Source of the DNA: Stomoxys calcitrans
Taxonomy: Eukaryota > Arthropoda > Insecta > Diptera > Muscidae
Direction of reading: 5' to 3'
Length of the DNA: 64,000 bases
Assembly: GCF_963082655.1 (NCBI RefSeq)
Contig: NC_081552.1
Location: forward strand, 69,733,465 to 69,797,464
Shown: piece by piece, positions 23,313 through 34,800 of the stretch
Layout of the letters: each line of letters opens with the position of its first letter
Position numbering within the stretch: the stretch's first letter is position 1
Translations under genes and position numbers: made by a program
The notes under the pieces: model-generated
The model's input: the letters and a program-made list of their open reading frames with translations, nothing else
Told to the model about the DNA's origin: nothing
Database searches by the model: none

Positions 23313-26300
23313 GCTACCGGGCGCGTCCACAGGTTGCGGATGGTGGAAAGCTCCGTTTTTATGCGGAGTAGCTGCAAATGCGGCCGCGGGCAGTCTGCGA
23401 TTTTCGAGAGAAGAGTCTCTGTGAGGAGTCAGGTGGCACTGGCTCTTAACTAAATACTGAGTGCCAATGATACTCGAAATGACAAGGCGAGTTATTGGCG
23501 CCTTCAAATAACCAATGGCCAACAACAGCGTCTGTTCCCAGGTTAGGAGCGGCTGGCGGCGAGCGTCGGATCTTGGAGCAAGCGGCTCGCCACAACGAGG
23601 GATACGTGTGCAATCCCACAAACCCATGCGGTTGGGGCGCTGGGCCCCAACCGCCCCCGGAAAACATAGAACTACTATGAAAAACAAAGGAATTGTAAAA
23701 ACGGACCCCCCCCCAACGTTGACGACCCACGCAAACGAAAAAAGGACCATGATTTGCGGATCTGCACCTGGAATGTCCGCACTCTTTATAGAGAAGGTGC
23801 AGTATACGCGCTGGCGGATGTATTAGAGAAGTACAAGGCAGACTTAACCGCCTTACAGGAAGTGCGATGGACTGGGAATGGCGTCACTACAACACCAAAC
23901 GGTGACGAACTTTACTATAGCTGCCATAACACGAGGCATGAATTTGGCTGCGGATTTGTGGTTAGTCGAAGACTGAAACACGTAGTCTCCAGCTTTACTC
24001 CGGTGGATGAGAGGCTAGCCACAATCCGCATAAAAGCCAAATTCTTCAACATCAGTCTTATTTGTGTCCATGCCCCGACGGAAGACAAAGACGAGCAGAC
24101 CAAGGATATTTTCTACGAGCGCCTAGAGAGAGAATATGACCGCTGCCCCGCCCATGATATTAAAATCGTTCTGGGAGATTTTAATGCGAAAATAGGGAAG
24201 GAAGAAATTTTTGGTCCAACAGTCGGAAAGTTTAGCCTCCACGAGATAACGTCCAGTTATGGGTTGAGGCTGATAGATTTCGCCACGGCAAAAAACATGG
24301 TAGTTAGTAGCACCAGATTTCAACATAAAAATATCCACAAAGCCACATGGCTGTCACCCGATCAAAACACGAGAAACCAAATTGATCACGTTGTGATAGA
24401 TGGAAGGCATTCATCCAGCGTGTTAGATGTACGATTGCGTGTTGCAGCAAAGGTTCGCACCCGTTTGAACATGGCGAGGAAAGTACGATCTGACACTGCA
24501 CGGAAGCTGGACATTGAAAAACTGCAGACACAACAAATGGCACCGGCATACTCCACTCGACTGACCCAACTGCTTGATGAAAGCACTCCTTGTTCCGATG
24601 ATATAATGGCGCAGTGGCAAACTATTGCCCACTCCATGGAAAATGCCGCGAAATCCGTACTTGGGTACCGAAAGCCTCCTCCAAAAAACCCATGGTACGA
24701 CCAAGAGTGTCGAGATGCTACTGAAGCCAAGAATGCGGCATATAGAGCAACCCTGCAATCAGTAGCAATGCGCCAGATGAAGGAGAGGTATCGGGAGAAA
24801 AGGAGAGAGGAGAAACGTCTATTCCGCAGAAAGAAAAAGGAAATGAAAAGACGTGAGTGCGAGCGAATTGAGATGTACAGGAGTCAGAATGAAATCCGGA
24901 AATTCTACCAAAGAATTAAACTCCAAACCGATGGCTTTGGTGCAGGCACATCCTCCTGCAGAGACAAAGAAGGAAATCTGGTAACTGACACAGACAACAT
25001 GCTGAGGATATGGAAAGAACATTTTACCCAACTGATGTTGGCGGCGAAGAGGATACCGCAGAACCAATCCCTGATGATGGTATAGAATGTTTACCTCCTA
25101 GTCAGAATGAGGTCCAAGTAGCAGTGACCCGACTAAAGAACAACAAGGCAGCAGGAGCCAACGGGTTACCCGCTGAACTATTTAAGACCGGAGGCGACAC
25201 GCTGATAAGGCGTATGCATCAGCTTATCTGCGCAATCTGGCTAGAAAAACGCATACCCGATGATTGGAACCTCAGCATACTATGTCCCGTACACAAGAAA
25301 GGAGACAAGACGGAATGTGCCAACTATAGAGGAATAAGTCTCTTCCCCATCGCATACAAGATACTCTCGAGCGTACTGTGTGAAAGATTAAAACCTAAAG
25401 TCAATGAGATAATTGGGCCCTATCAATGCGGTTTTAGACCAGGTAAATCCACCCTAGACCAGATATTCACACTGCGCCAAATCCTGGAAAAGACTCGAGA
25501 AGGACAAATCAACACCTACCACCTCTTTATTGACTACAAAGCCGCCTTCGATACTCCTTTACGTTCAAAGGTATTTCAAGCCATGACTGAGTTTGGTATC
25601 CCTGCAAAATTAAAAAGACTCTGCAGGATGACACTTGCTGATACGCGTTCCTCAGTAAGAATAGGAAAGAATTTCTCCGAACCATTTAATACCAAACGAG
25701 GTTTCAGACAAGGAGACAGCTTATCGTGTGATCTCTTTAATATCCTGCTGGAGAAGATTATACGAGATGCAGAAGTGAATAGATATGGCACACTAATCAC
25801 AAGAGAGCACATGCTACTTGCCTATGCCGACGACATCGATATCATAGGTCGGTCACCGGAAGTAGTAACTGCAGCCTTTGAAAGAATCGAAAGAGAGTCA
25901 GTGAAAATGGGTCTGGCAGTAAATGGAGATAAGACGAAATGGATGGTCTCCACTCCCAAAATGCCTTGTACAACCGAGCAGATAAAGAACATGGAGAAAG
26001 TTGGGAATCACAACTTTGAGATAGTCAGTAACTTTATCTACCTCCGCACCGCCGTAACCGAAACGAATGACACCAGTTTTGAGATAAAGCCAAGAATAAT
26101 ACTGGCAAATAGATGCTACTTGGGACTAAGTAAGCAGTTTAGAAACAAGGCCATCTCTCGACAGACGAAGACTACACTTAACAAAACACTGATACTACCC
26201 GTGCTGTTATATGGTTCTGAAGCATGGGTACTTGTGAAAGCAGATGAGTCAGCGCTTGGAGTATTTGAGAGAAAGATTCTTCGTAAAATATATGGACCAG

Positions 26301-26655
26301 TTTGCGTTAACGGAGAATATAGGCGACGTATGAACCACGAGCTGTATGAGCTGTATGACGACGATAGCATAGTTACACGCATCAAAATGCAACGGCTGCG
26401 TTGGCTAGGTCATGTTGTCAGAATAGATTAAGAAGCTTCAGCAAAGAAGTCTTTTAAAGGCAAACACGGTGGTACACGGAAACCGGGAAGACCAAAAGCC
26501 CGATGGAAAGATCAAGTTGTGGGAGACACCTCGAAACTTGGTGTCAGAGATTTTAGAATGAGCGCAGAAGATCGAGGCGCTTGGAACGCTATTCTACGTT
26601 CGGCTAGTGGAAGAAATATTCTGTGATAGCCAATTAAAGTAAGTAAGTAATGTCC
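23313..26655 (+). mobile_element. RTE-clade LINE, copy 1
   Basis: A 5' UTR starting 'gctaccgggcgcgtcc' (shared with 37233), one EN-RT ORF and a very short 3' end with (AAGT)n at 26637-26650. That layout is typical of RTE elements. The 5' end is truncated relative to the remnant at 37160, which extends about 70 bp further upstream. Confidence 0.85.
23677..26626 (+). pseudogene. RTE endonuclease-reverse transcriptase, three disabling lesions
   Basis: The protein runs from ATG 23677 (MKNKGIVKTDPP) through a C9 run at 23706-23714, where the frame shifts. Endonuclease follows: ICTWNVRTL, LQEVRWTGNG, LGDFNAKIG, NQIDHVVIDGR. A second shift near 25035-25040 joins the linker to the RT: KNNKAAGANGLPAELFK, ANYRGISLFPIAYKILS, GFRPGKSTLDQIFTLRQI, FIDYKAAFDT, RGFRQGDSLSCDLFN and LLAYADDIDIIG near 25820. 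The C-terminal tail has GSEAWVL and RWLGHVVRID. An in-frame TAA at 26429-26431 is followed by 65 more readable codons (GRPKARWKDQVV) ending at TGA 26624-26626. Few lesions over 2.9 kb suggest a fairly young copy. The poly-C shift could be a sequencing error. Confidence 0.85.
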
Positions 26656-26700
26656 GTGTAGAATTAGGTCCAAGTCGGACCATTTTTCGATAAGCAGCTA

Positions 26701-26900
26701 TGCAAATGCAAATTTGCTCATGAACGTTCCATTAATGAACTGAGGCAAACTTCTCACAAATCAATGAGTGCTGTCCGATTAAATTTTAAGCTCAATGATA
26801 AGGGACCTCCTTTTTATAGCCGAGTCCGAACGGCGCGCTGCAGAGCGACACCTCTTTTTACATGGCAAAGTTCCTCACAAATGTCGCCAGCAACACACCG
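26701..26900 (-). repeat. SINE copy 3, 5'-truncated
   Basis: Minus-strand match to the 3' two-thirds of the SINE at 21955: 'tgcaaatgcaaatttgctca' end, the 'gtccgattaa' and 'aagctcaatgataagggacc' blocks, and 'catggcaaagttcctcac'. The tRNA-like head is absent. Confidence 0.7.
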
Positions 26901-26959
26901 GTCAAAGCCTACAGAACTAATAAATTTCTACTAGAATCAACGCTGTTTGCCATTGACTG

Positions 26960-27960
26960 ATAGATTTCGTCCCTAACTCACTATGAACTCTGTATCAATT
27001 ACGAAATTCTAAGGAAAAAGGGAAAACAATACGAAATAGAGCGCGAATACAAAACAACATTAACAGAGAAGCTACAAAGTAGCAGACAGCCATTTCTACA
27101 ATATTATAGGCGTTGCTCGACGATCCCAAAAACCATGGATAAGCCACGAATCTATAGAAGAAATATAACACCGGAAACGTCCACGCAACGATCTGCTAGG
27201 GCAAAATCAAGTGTAACTGAAATCGCGGCTAGGACTGAATATCGCGGCTCCGACTTGCTGGTCAAGCGCCTAGCTTGCAAAGATATGCGAATATATTTTG
27301 AAATGCTGGCAGAGCAAGCCGAAAATCCAGCTAATATTGGAAACATAAAAAATGAGGGACAACAATATAAGGCCAACGGCAATAATAAATCAGCCGACCT
27401 TGCCAATATACCTGTTGAACTGTTGCGGTATGGGGCACACCCAAAGCTCAAGCGATCACGCCAATAATCAGAAAGCCCTGGGATACAAACGCTGTCCCCA
27501 CGGAATGGAAGAAGGCGATCATGGTCACAATCCCAAAGAAGGGTGACCTCACCCAGTTAAGGAACTGGAGGGGATTACATTGCTCAACGAAATAAATAAA
27601 GTGATGGCAAGTCTTGTTCTGCAGCGTATTTCGCCTGCACTTGACAGCATTTTGAGAAAGGAAAGGCAGGTTTTCGACCAGGGTGTTCTTGTGCCGACCA
27701 CATTAAATCCCAGTACATAATCATTGAACAGTTCGCAGAACTTAATACACACCTATACCTTTTATTCATAGACTTCGAGCGTGCTTTTGACACAGTTTCA
27801 CGAAGTTCAAGGTGGACCACGCTGTTGAAAAATCGTGACACTAATTAGGGAACTGTATAGGAATGCTGAAGTTTCACTCCTTCTCAATGGAAAAGAGAGC
27901 CGACCTTTCGGGATCGACATGGGAGTGAAGCAGGATTGCATGCTATCACCGATGGTATTT
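26960..27960 (+). pseudogene. Fragment of another LINE reverse transcriptase, RTE-like, distinct from copy 1
   Basis: A frame open from about 26968 to 27467 reads a basic EN-RT linker and then NKSADLANIPVELLR, equivalent to the AAGPDNIP motif of RT. Further RT pieces follow in shifting frames: KKGDLTQ..NWRG (about 27537-27575), AGFRPGCSCADHI (about 27665), LYLLFIDFERAFDTVSR (about 27755) and SLLLNGKESRPFGI (about 27880). The palm YXDD motif is absent; the fragment stops where an INE-like repeat begins at 27961. Multiple frameshifts. Inactive. Confidence 0.7.
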
Positions 27961-28880
27961 TCATACCCACCACCATAGGAGTATATACATTTAGTCATTC
28001 CGTTTGCAACACATAGAAATATCAATTTCCGACACTACAAAGTATATATATTTTGGATCGTCGTAAAATTCTAAATTTGATCCACACTGATTAAGTTCTT
28101 GAATGGGCCAAATCGGACCATATTTGGATATAGATCGATCTGCCGAAAAAGGGTCTAAAGCCTATAAATAAATGCTTTATTTTTCATCCGATTTGGCTGA
28201 AATTTAAAATGTTTAAAGCCTCCTGACATCTGTCCCAAATATGATTCAGATCAGTCAACATTCAGATATAGCTGCCATATAGACCGATCTGCCGATAAAG
28301 GGTCCGAAGCCCATAAAAGCTTTATTTATTACACGATTTCGCTAAAATTTTAAGTAGTGGGTTATTTAAAGCCTGCCGAGATCTGATCTTAATATGGCTC
28401 AGATCGGACTATATTTAGATATAGCTGGCATATAGAATGATTTGCCGATAAAGGGTCTGAAGCCCCTAAAAGCTTTATTTTTTAACCGATTTCACCGAAA
28501 TATGAAACAGTGAGTAGTTTTAGGTCTACCAATATATTTGGATATAGCTGTCATATAGACCGATCTACCGATAAGTTTGAAGCCCATAAAAACTTTCAGA
28601 TCGGACTATATTTACAATAGATATAGCTGTCATATAGACCAATCAGCCGATAAGGGGTCTGAAGCCCACAAGCGCTTTATTTATTACTCGATTTCGCTAT
28701 TAAGCCACTATGAAGATATAACTATGGATATAGTAGGGGAGTTATAATAAAATAGGATGATTATTAGATCCTAGTTTAATTTTGTCCAGATCGGTGCTGA
28801 TTTGGTTATAGGTCACATATAGAACGATCTCACGATTTAAAGTCTTGGTACTATTAAAAGCAGAACATATAGATCGGGAC
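27961..28880 (-). repeat. INE-like repeat type A1, copy 4, minus strand
   Basis: Starts with the element's 3' end ('tacccaccaccatagg', 'aaagtatatatattttgg') and runs through about five degraded monomers ('gatatagctgccatatagac', 'gccgataaagggtc'). The (GTCY)n tract and the head are missing. Confidence 0.7.
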
Positions 28881-29264
28881 CGACCCTCTCCGCCCAATAA
28901 ATACAACGCCAAACTGTCATGTAGGATGACCTAGAATATATTGTACTCAAATAAAAGGAACATGTCAGAGCGCAATCCTCCTCCCCTATCCTACCCCCAA
29001 AAAAAGGAATTAAAAATAATATATGAAGGCCGATCAGGATAGAATAAGAAAGAAATAAAAGGCCTTTGGTAGTAGAGTAAAATTTTTACCCTCGAATTGG
29101 GATGGACACAGAAGCACTTGCGGTTCTTTAAGAATGTGGTATTCCAAGTGGTCGATTTTAAAAATGATTTTGAATATAACCAATACAAAAACAGTTAATT
29201 AGTGTAGATCTGAACGAGACCCGTAGCCCGGTTAAAACTCCCTTCAAACCGGTCATGATTGCCT
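28881..29264. other. No gene seen
   Basis: AT-rich sequence with short purine runs. It may include degraded repeat-B material ('ggcctttggtagtagagtaa'). Confidence 0.35.
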
Positions 29265-30402
29265 ACTATTACGATAAATAATAGGTATTTGATAGTAGAT
29301 AAAAAAACTCCCCCTAAACCAATGGCCACCGTAGCACAGAGGTTAGCGTGTCCGCCTATGACGCTGAATGCCTGGGTTCGAGTCCTTGCGAGACCATCGG
29401 AAAAAATATTCAACGGTGATATTCCCCTTCTAATGCTGGCAACATTTGTGAGGTACTATGCCATGTAAAACTTCTCTCCAAAAAGGCTGCGGCACGCCGT
29501 TGGGACTCGGCTAAAAAAAAAGGATGCCTCTTATCATTGAGCTTAAACTTGAATCGGACTGCACTCATTGATATGTGAGAAGTTTGCCCCTGTTCCTTAG
29601 TGGAATGTTCATGGGCAAAATTTGCATTTGCAAACCAATGGGCCCATATAAAAGAAATTTGAGAGTACAATGCTGATATTTTTTGACGGCTAAGTACATG
29701 GGTTGCCGCCCCACCCTGCTAACCCCTCAAACTGGACATACTTGTGGATTATGGCAAAAAGGGGCTCAAATCTGTGTCTGTTTCATGGCCTTCATGGACG
29801 CCTTACCTCATAAACTCCCCCCAAACCATACATATAGAGTGGAGTATGAATCTGATATCCACTTTCGGGGCAAAGAGTTTGGCTACTCCGATCCACCACC
29901 AAATCCAAGAGAATGAAGTAGATCTAATATCCAAACTTTAATGGGCGGACCCACCCTTACCCTTTTAAAAAACGCCAGATCTCGGAGAAGGGTGGGACGA
30001 TTTATGCGTAATTTAGTTTGTTTATAATAACTTAAATACAGAAATGTGTAACCTTATTTGGGGTGGGATATCTAGGTGGCCGACCCACCTGCAAAGCCAG
30101 CCAAATGGAATATAAACCAATAATGACAATATGGGACTCAAACGAAAGGTATTTGAGACTCAACCCCAAAAACACCCCCATACCACCCATATTTACCGAC
30201 CATAGCAGTACAAGGCTTTAATGAAAGGTATTTGGTAGAAGAGCACCAATATAATATCCACATTGGCGCGAAATATTTGAAAGGCCGTACCAGCACCCCC
30301 AAGCAGGAGTAATTTGCTGACGTGACCCTATAGGGCTCAGATCAAATAATAGAGTGAAAGAAGGCGCAGCGGAGGGGCCCAGTTCAGCTAGTATATATAT
30401 AT
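29265..30402 (-). repeat. Repeat B, copy 2 (minus strand), carrying a SINE
   Basis: Repeat-B monomers in reverse orientation ('gtatttgatagtagat', 'gggctcaaatctg', 'ggtatttgagactcaa'). It ends at its 5' terminus 'ggggcccagttcagctag' next to a TA run. A SINE is inserted at 29324. Confidence 0.65.
29324..29631 (+). repeat. tRNA-derived SINE, copy 2, with target duplication
   Basis: Same family as 21955: head 'ggccaccgtagcacagaggt', box B GGTTCGAGTCC, body 'ccttctaatgctggcaacat', end 'gggcaaaatttgcatttgc'. It is flanked by AAACCAATGG at 29316-29325 and 29632-29641; the last GG could belong to the SINE. Target is repeat B. Confidence 0.88.
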
Positions 30403-30453
30403 ATATATATATACTAGCTGAACTGGGCCCCCTCCGCTGCGCCTTCTTTTACT
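30353..30453. repeat. Palindrome: head-to-head 5' ends of two repeat-B copies around (TA)n
   Basis: Arms of about 41 bp (30353-30393 and 30412-30453) are inverted copies of 'gcgcagcggagggg', 'cccagttcagctagta', with one indel (four versus five G) and one mismatch near the outer end. The spacer is about nine TA dinucleotides. As RNA it would form a strong hairpin. Confidence 0.9.
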
Positions 30454-31975
30454 TTTTATGGAACAAAATTATCTTTTGAATATTTATTTTCAACAAAAAA
30501 AGAGCTTTTAGTAAAATGCAATGCTACAAAAAAAGTATATGCATATCGCTTGACTAACAATATAAGTGCCTTCGAATTCCATATAATCTTTATTGGACCT
30601 CGAATTCGCTCGGAGGGTTTTATTCCATTCTAAAAAGACTTTATTTCCGCCCGATATTCTCATGATGTCCGATTTAGGAGTGTTTCCGGGGGTGAGATGG
30701 TCCCCTAGACACTTGGTCCGGAAAAAATACCAGCATCGTGCTCTTGTCTCAAATACCTTTTACTGAAACCCCACATTGCCATTGGTTTAAGTAGAGTTTA
30801 TAAGATGAGGCGTCCCCCAAATACTTGGCCCAAACACTTGGTCCCACATTTGGATATCACATTTGTATTTTATAGATATTAGGTTCGAATTCTACTCGAA
30901 AATACCTTTCATTAGAGTCCCATATTGTCATGGTGGGTAAATAAGTCAGTTTTGGGGGGGTTTTGGGGGTTGGGGTGGTCCCCAAACACTTGGTCCGACA
31001 ATTGGATATCGAATACGTTTTCTAATCTTAAATACCTCTCATTTGAGTCCCATATTGTCGTGATTGGTCTATATATATATATAAAGGGTGATTTTTTTGA
31101 GGTTAGGATTTTCATGCATTAGTATTTGACAGATCACGTGGGATTTCAGACATGGTGTCAAAGAGAAAGATGCTCAGTATGCTTTGACATTTCATCATGA
31201 ATAGACTTACTAACGAGCAACGCTTGCAAATCATTGAATTTTATTACCAAAATCAGTGTTCGGTTCGAAATGTGTTCAAATTTTGACAAATTTTGTTCAG
31301 CGATGAGGCTCATTTCTGGTTGAATGGCTACGTAAATAAGCAAAATTGCCGCATTTGGAGTGAAGAGCAACCAGAAGCCGTTCAAGAACTGCCCATGCAT
31401 CCCGAAAAATGCACTGTTTGGTGTGGTTTGTACGCTGGTGGAATCATTGGACCGTATTTTTTCAAAGATGCTGTTGGACGCAACGTTACGGTGAATGAAC
31501 ACATTTCGAACCGAACACTGATTTTGGTAATAAAATTCAATGATTTGCAAGCGTTGCTCGTTAGTAAGTCTATTCATGATGAAATGTCAAAGCATACTGA
31601 GCATCTTTCTCTTTGACACCATGTCTGAAATCCCACGTGATCTGTCAAATACTAATGCATGAAAATCCTAACCTCAAAAAAATCACCCTTTATTTTGTAG
31701 GTATTGTGGGTGGGGCGGTCCCCCATCCGAAACTTGGATACCATATTTTTGTTTTTAGGTTGCTATAAGAGAGCACACAAAATTTCGCTTAAATCGCACT
31801 ATCGGGGGGATGGTCCTCTCCCCCTTCAGATATCAAAAAATGTAGTACCCTATTTTCACCACGGGATCATTATGCACCATCTGTGAAAATTTCAAGAAAA
31901 TCGGTTCAGCCGCATTTGTGTCTATAAGGAGCACATAAACAAACAAACACAAATTGATATATATATATATATATA
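30403..31975 (+). repeat. Repeat B, copy 3, near full length, carrying a Tc1/mariner derivative
   Basis: From 'actagctgaactgggccccc' through the head and GC-rich monomers (30660-31060), then interrupted by the element at 31084-31690. It continues with 'gtgggtggggcggtccccc' and the 3' block 'gatcattatgcaccatctg' to 'aaacaaacaaacac'. It defines both ends of family B. Its (AAAC) tail is only about 4 units long. Confidence 0.7.
31084..31690 (+). mobile_element. Palindromic, internally deleted Tc1/mariner-type element
   Basis: 607 bp flanked by TA (31082-31083 and 31691-31692). The first 194 bp (31084-31277) and last 194 bp (31497-31690) are perfect inverted copies by eye. The arms include the transposase N-terminus (MNRLTNEQRLQIIEF, a helix-turn-helix start), so that piece occurs twice, in opposite orientations. 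The 219-bp centre encodes a plus-strand catalytic-core segment with FSDEAHFWLNGYVN (first catalytic Asp), RIWSEEQPEA and CTVWCGLYAGGIIGPYFF. The second Asp and the third acidic residue are gone. It cannot make transposase but keeps both ends for mobilisation in trans. Confidence 0.88.
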
Positions 31976-32093
31976 GAATATATGCTATTACAGCAGTAGT
32001 TCTGCAATTTTACAGCAGAAGGCTGACTGCTGAAAAGTCTGTTGTTTGCTGTAAATGACAGCTGCTTAATTATGAAGGGGGTGTTAGAACAAA

Positions 32094-32285
32094 GAAGTAA
32101 AAGCGTCCTAAGTTCGGTCAAGCCGAATCTTATATACCCTCTACCATGGATCGCATTTGTCGAGTTCTTTCGCCGGCCAACAAAGGGTAAAAGAAAATAA
32201 TTGCTATGCTATTGGAACTATGGCCAGTTATGATCCGAATTGGACCATAATTGAATTGAATGTTGGAGACCATAGTAGAAGTTAT
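32094..32285 (+). repeat. INE-like repeat type A2, 5' fragment
   Basis: Head 'aagtaaaagcgtcctaagtt', imperfect palindrome, 'ataccctctaccatggatcg' and part of the first unit. Then it is cut by LINE sequence. Confidence 0.65.
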
Positions 32286-33370
32286 GCTAATGCACATCAC
32301 CACATATGGGGAAGTTCGGATATCAACGAAAGGGGTGAGCTGCTTAACGAATATATTATAAGTTGCAATCTGACAATTTGTACCTGGTACAGGAAGGAGG
32401 TACTAGATGTTATCTTTGTATCAGAGAAAATCAGCGGAATACTTTGGGGTTGGGTGACGACAGCTTCTCTGATTATCGTTATATTAGCTTCAACCTTGGA
32501 GAAAATACAGCAGAAGTGTATCCTCGGCTAAACAGAAGAAAGCGGATTGGGATAAATTTCAGCATGCATTATGCACGACTATCCCCTCTAGACCTGAAAA
32601 GAAAGTGGAAATTGAGAAGGTTATAGACATTATGGTCAAGCGGATCACAAAGGCCCTTAATGACTCGCTTATGTCAGTAAGTCCTAGCCAAACCAAGGGG
32701 AAAACAGCGATTGCCATGGTGGACCCCAGAACAGGTTGGTCTAGGGAAGGGTTGGCATCTCACGATTGGGACGTCTATAAGGCTGAGCTAATAATATAAT
32801 AAATATAAGGGCGAACTGAAAACGGCTCAGACCAAATCGTGTGTGGAATTGTGTATCTGCGTAGAGAATACATCTAAAGACTCAAGTCTAAGGAAGATTC
32901 TATCCTCTAAACCTATTACGGCAGGATACATACAGAAGTCAGATAATGTATGGACAATGTGTAGTGTGAAAACACTGGAACTACTCGTTGACACACATTT
33001 CCCTGGAAACTCTTCAAAGGAGAACTTGGCGCCTGATATTCATTCCCTGGAGATTGTAGGAAAAATTGTGTCTGAGTCGAAAAACTTTTTGAATTACAAG
33101 CTGTGTCCGATAGACTGGCTCCTTGGCTTAGGGAGATATACTCAGCTTGTATCAGCATGCCGTACATACCTGAAGGATGGAGAAACACAAAGGTAATTTT
33201 CATTTCGAAAGCAGGCAAACCTTACCGCTGAAAAGTGTAACATTTTCGTCCTATTAGTCTGTCATCCTTTATGCTAAAAATTTTAGAGAGGTTGATAGAA
33301 ACATCTCTTAGGGCGAACGTCCCTGGATATCGCCAAGAGCATGCATATACTAAGGGCATGTCCCTTGGAA
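32286..33370 (+). pseudogene. I/LOA/R1-type LINE fragment: endonuclease C-terminus, linker and start of RT
   Basis: Motifs in shifting frames: RGELLNEYIISCNL and SDYRYISFNLGE (endonuclease end, 32335-32505), a linker with KRITKALNDSLMS and WDVYKAELI, then RT beginnings (LKDGETQR, and in another frame HPLC..KFLERLIE, near 33180-33300). Multiple stops and shifts. It matches the minus-strand fragment at 33945-34800, so both are copies of one family. Confidence 0.65.
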
Positions 33371-33672
33371 AACCCTATGTTATTTATTGCTCTTCGGACC
33401 TGATCCTGAAGTCTTAGCCCACATTTCGTCTGCTCTACAATCTCTGTGATATATCTGTAGCCCGGCAACCAGAACAGGTGCATTTTGAACTGTTCAGCCA
33501 ACTTGTTGAGAGATCTTTGACAGTCGAGGACAGTTTTTGAATTCAGAAATATGTTATCCAGAGATTAAATGGCTGTCTAAGAAGATATTTATGCCAATCG
33601 TCGTAATTATATCTTAGCCATTCCACTTTTTTAATTGCAATAATCTCCGCTCTACATTGGTCGGGTAACCTT
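33371..33672 (-). pseudogene. RNase H domain fragment of the same LINE family
   Basis: The minus strand reads CRAEIIAIKKVEWLRYN, then LNKLAEQFKMHLFWLPGYR and a degenerate 'NCKADELAR'-like stretch. These are hallmarks of the RNase H domain that follows RT in I/LOA-type LINEs. It is oriented opposite to the adjoining RT pieces. Confidence 0.6.
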
Positions 33673-33679
33673 TTCGATA

Positions 33680-33940
33680 TGACCAGTCCTTTTTCCCAAA
33701 GTCCCCAAAGCCCACCTGGTCGTATAATTTGGAACCATCCGGAACCATTTATGCTGAAGGCTCTTGAGAGGTTGAACTTTAACGACCTAGTCGCCTACAA
33801 GAAATATACAATGGTAGCATTTCTTGACATTGAAGATGCTTTCAATATTAAAAAACTAACGTCAATCATTAGGAGCTGGAATATCTAGGCATCAACACTA
33901 TTGTACTCCCTAAAAGATGCTTTACCTAAGGTTTGGGATC
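33680..33940 (+). pseudogene. RT palm fragment of the same LINE family
   Basis: Reads MLKALERLNFNDLV and TMVAFLDIEDAFNIKKLTS, the RT motif with the first catalytic Asp, then a stop after SWNI. Fragment only. Confidence 0.6.
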
Positions 33941-33944
33941 TGTT

Positions 33945-34800
33945 TTCGGAGTGAAAATAACCTTTGTGCCTCTCCATCCACACGTATGTACGACTTGCTG
34001 ATACAAACAGAGTATATCACCGTAAGCCAAGGAACCAGTCTATCGGACACAGCTTGTAATTCATCAATTTCCCCAACAACCTCCGACAAATTCATATCAG
34101 TGACAAAGTCTTCCGGCTCCACGTTGTCCGTTGGACAACAGTGTTTACTCACTAGACATTGTCCATAAGTTCTCTGACTTCTGAATACATCACACCGTAA
34201 TATGTTTCGAGGATAGGATCTTCTTTGGCCCGGAGACCTCAAATGTATCCTCCACTGTGCTTCAGAATTCCAGCCAGGATTTGTTCTGAGCCTTTCTCTG
34301 CTCGCCCTTGTAGTTTCTAAGCTCAGCTTTATAGACGTGCCAATCGTTTGATGCCTTTGCGAGTTTTGCCCTGTTGAAGAAATTTCTGCAGGCCTTCCTT
34401 AAACCAACCAGCTCTGGAGTGCACAATGGCAGTCGCTGTTTGCCCCTTGGTTTGGCTCTAGGACATGCTGACAAAAGCGAGTCATTAAGGGCCTTCGTGT
34501 TGCACTTTACCATTTTGTCAATGTCCTCCGCTTCCATTTCCTTTCCTGGTAAAGAGGAGATAGTCATGCAGAATGTTTGCCGAAATTTTCTCCAAATCCG
34601 TCTTTCTTCTGTTTAACCGAGGACCACTTCTGTAGCATCCTTTCCAAGGCTGGAAATAATATAACGACGATCAGAGAAGCTGTGGTCATCCTCCGACAGA
34701 AAAGTACATCTAATACCTCCTGGCTGCTCCTGGTAATGAAAATCGGTGTCTTCCCTTTATTTCAAATAGCCAGTTTGCAACTTAAAGTATAGGGTTGGTA
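33945..34800 (-). pseudogene. Inverted second copy: endonuclease C-terminus, linker and start of RT
   Basis: In minus orientation: KGKTPIFITRSSQEVLDVLF (endonuclease end, about 34700-34790), MVKCNTKALNDSLLSACP and WHVYKAELRNYKGEQRKAQ (34262-34567), then RT beginnings with a YGQCLVSKHCC stretch at about 33950-34242. It is homologous to 32286-33230 on the plus strand. Confidence 0.65.

Noticed and set aside
23446..23826. Separate ORF1 of the RTE element
   Set aside because: Overlapping short frames in the 5' UTR without a domain; the one from 23677 is the N-terminus of the EN-RT protein before a frameshift.
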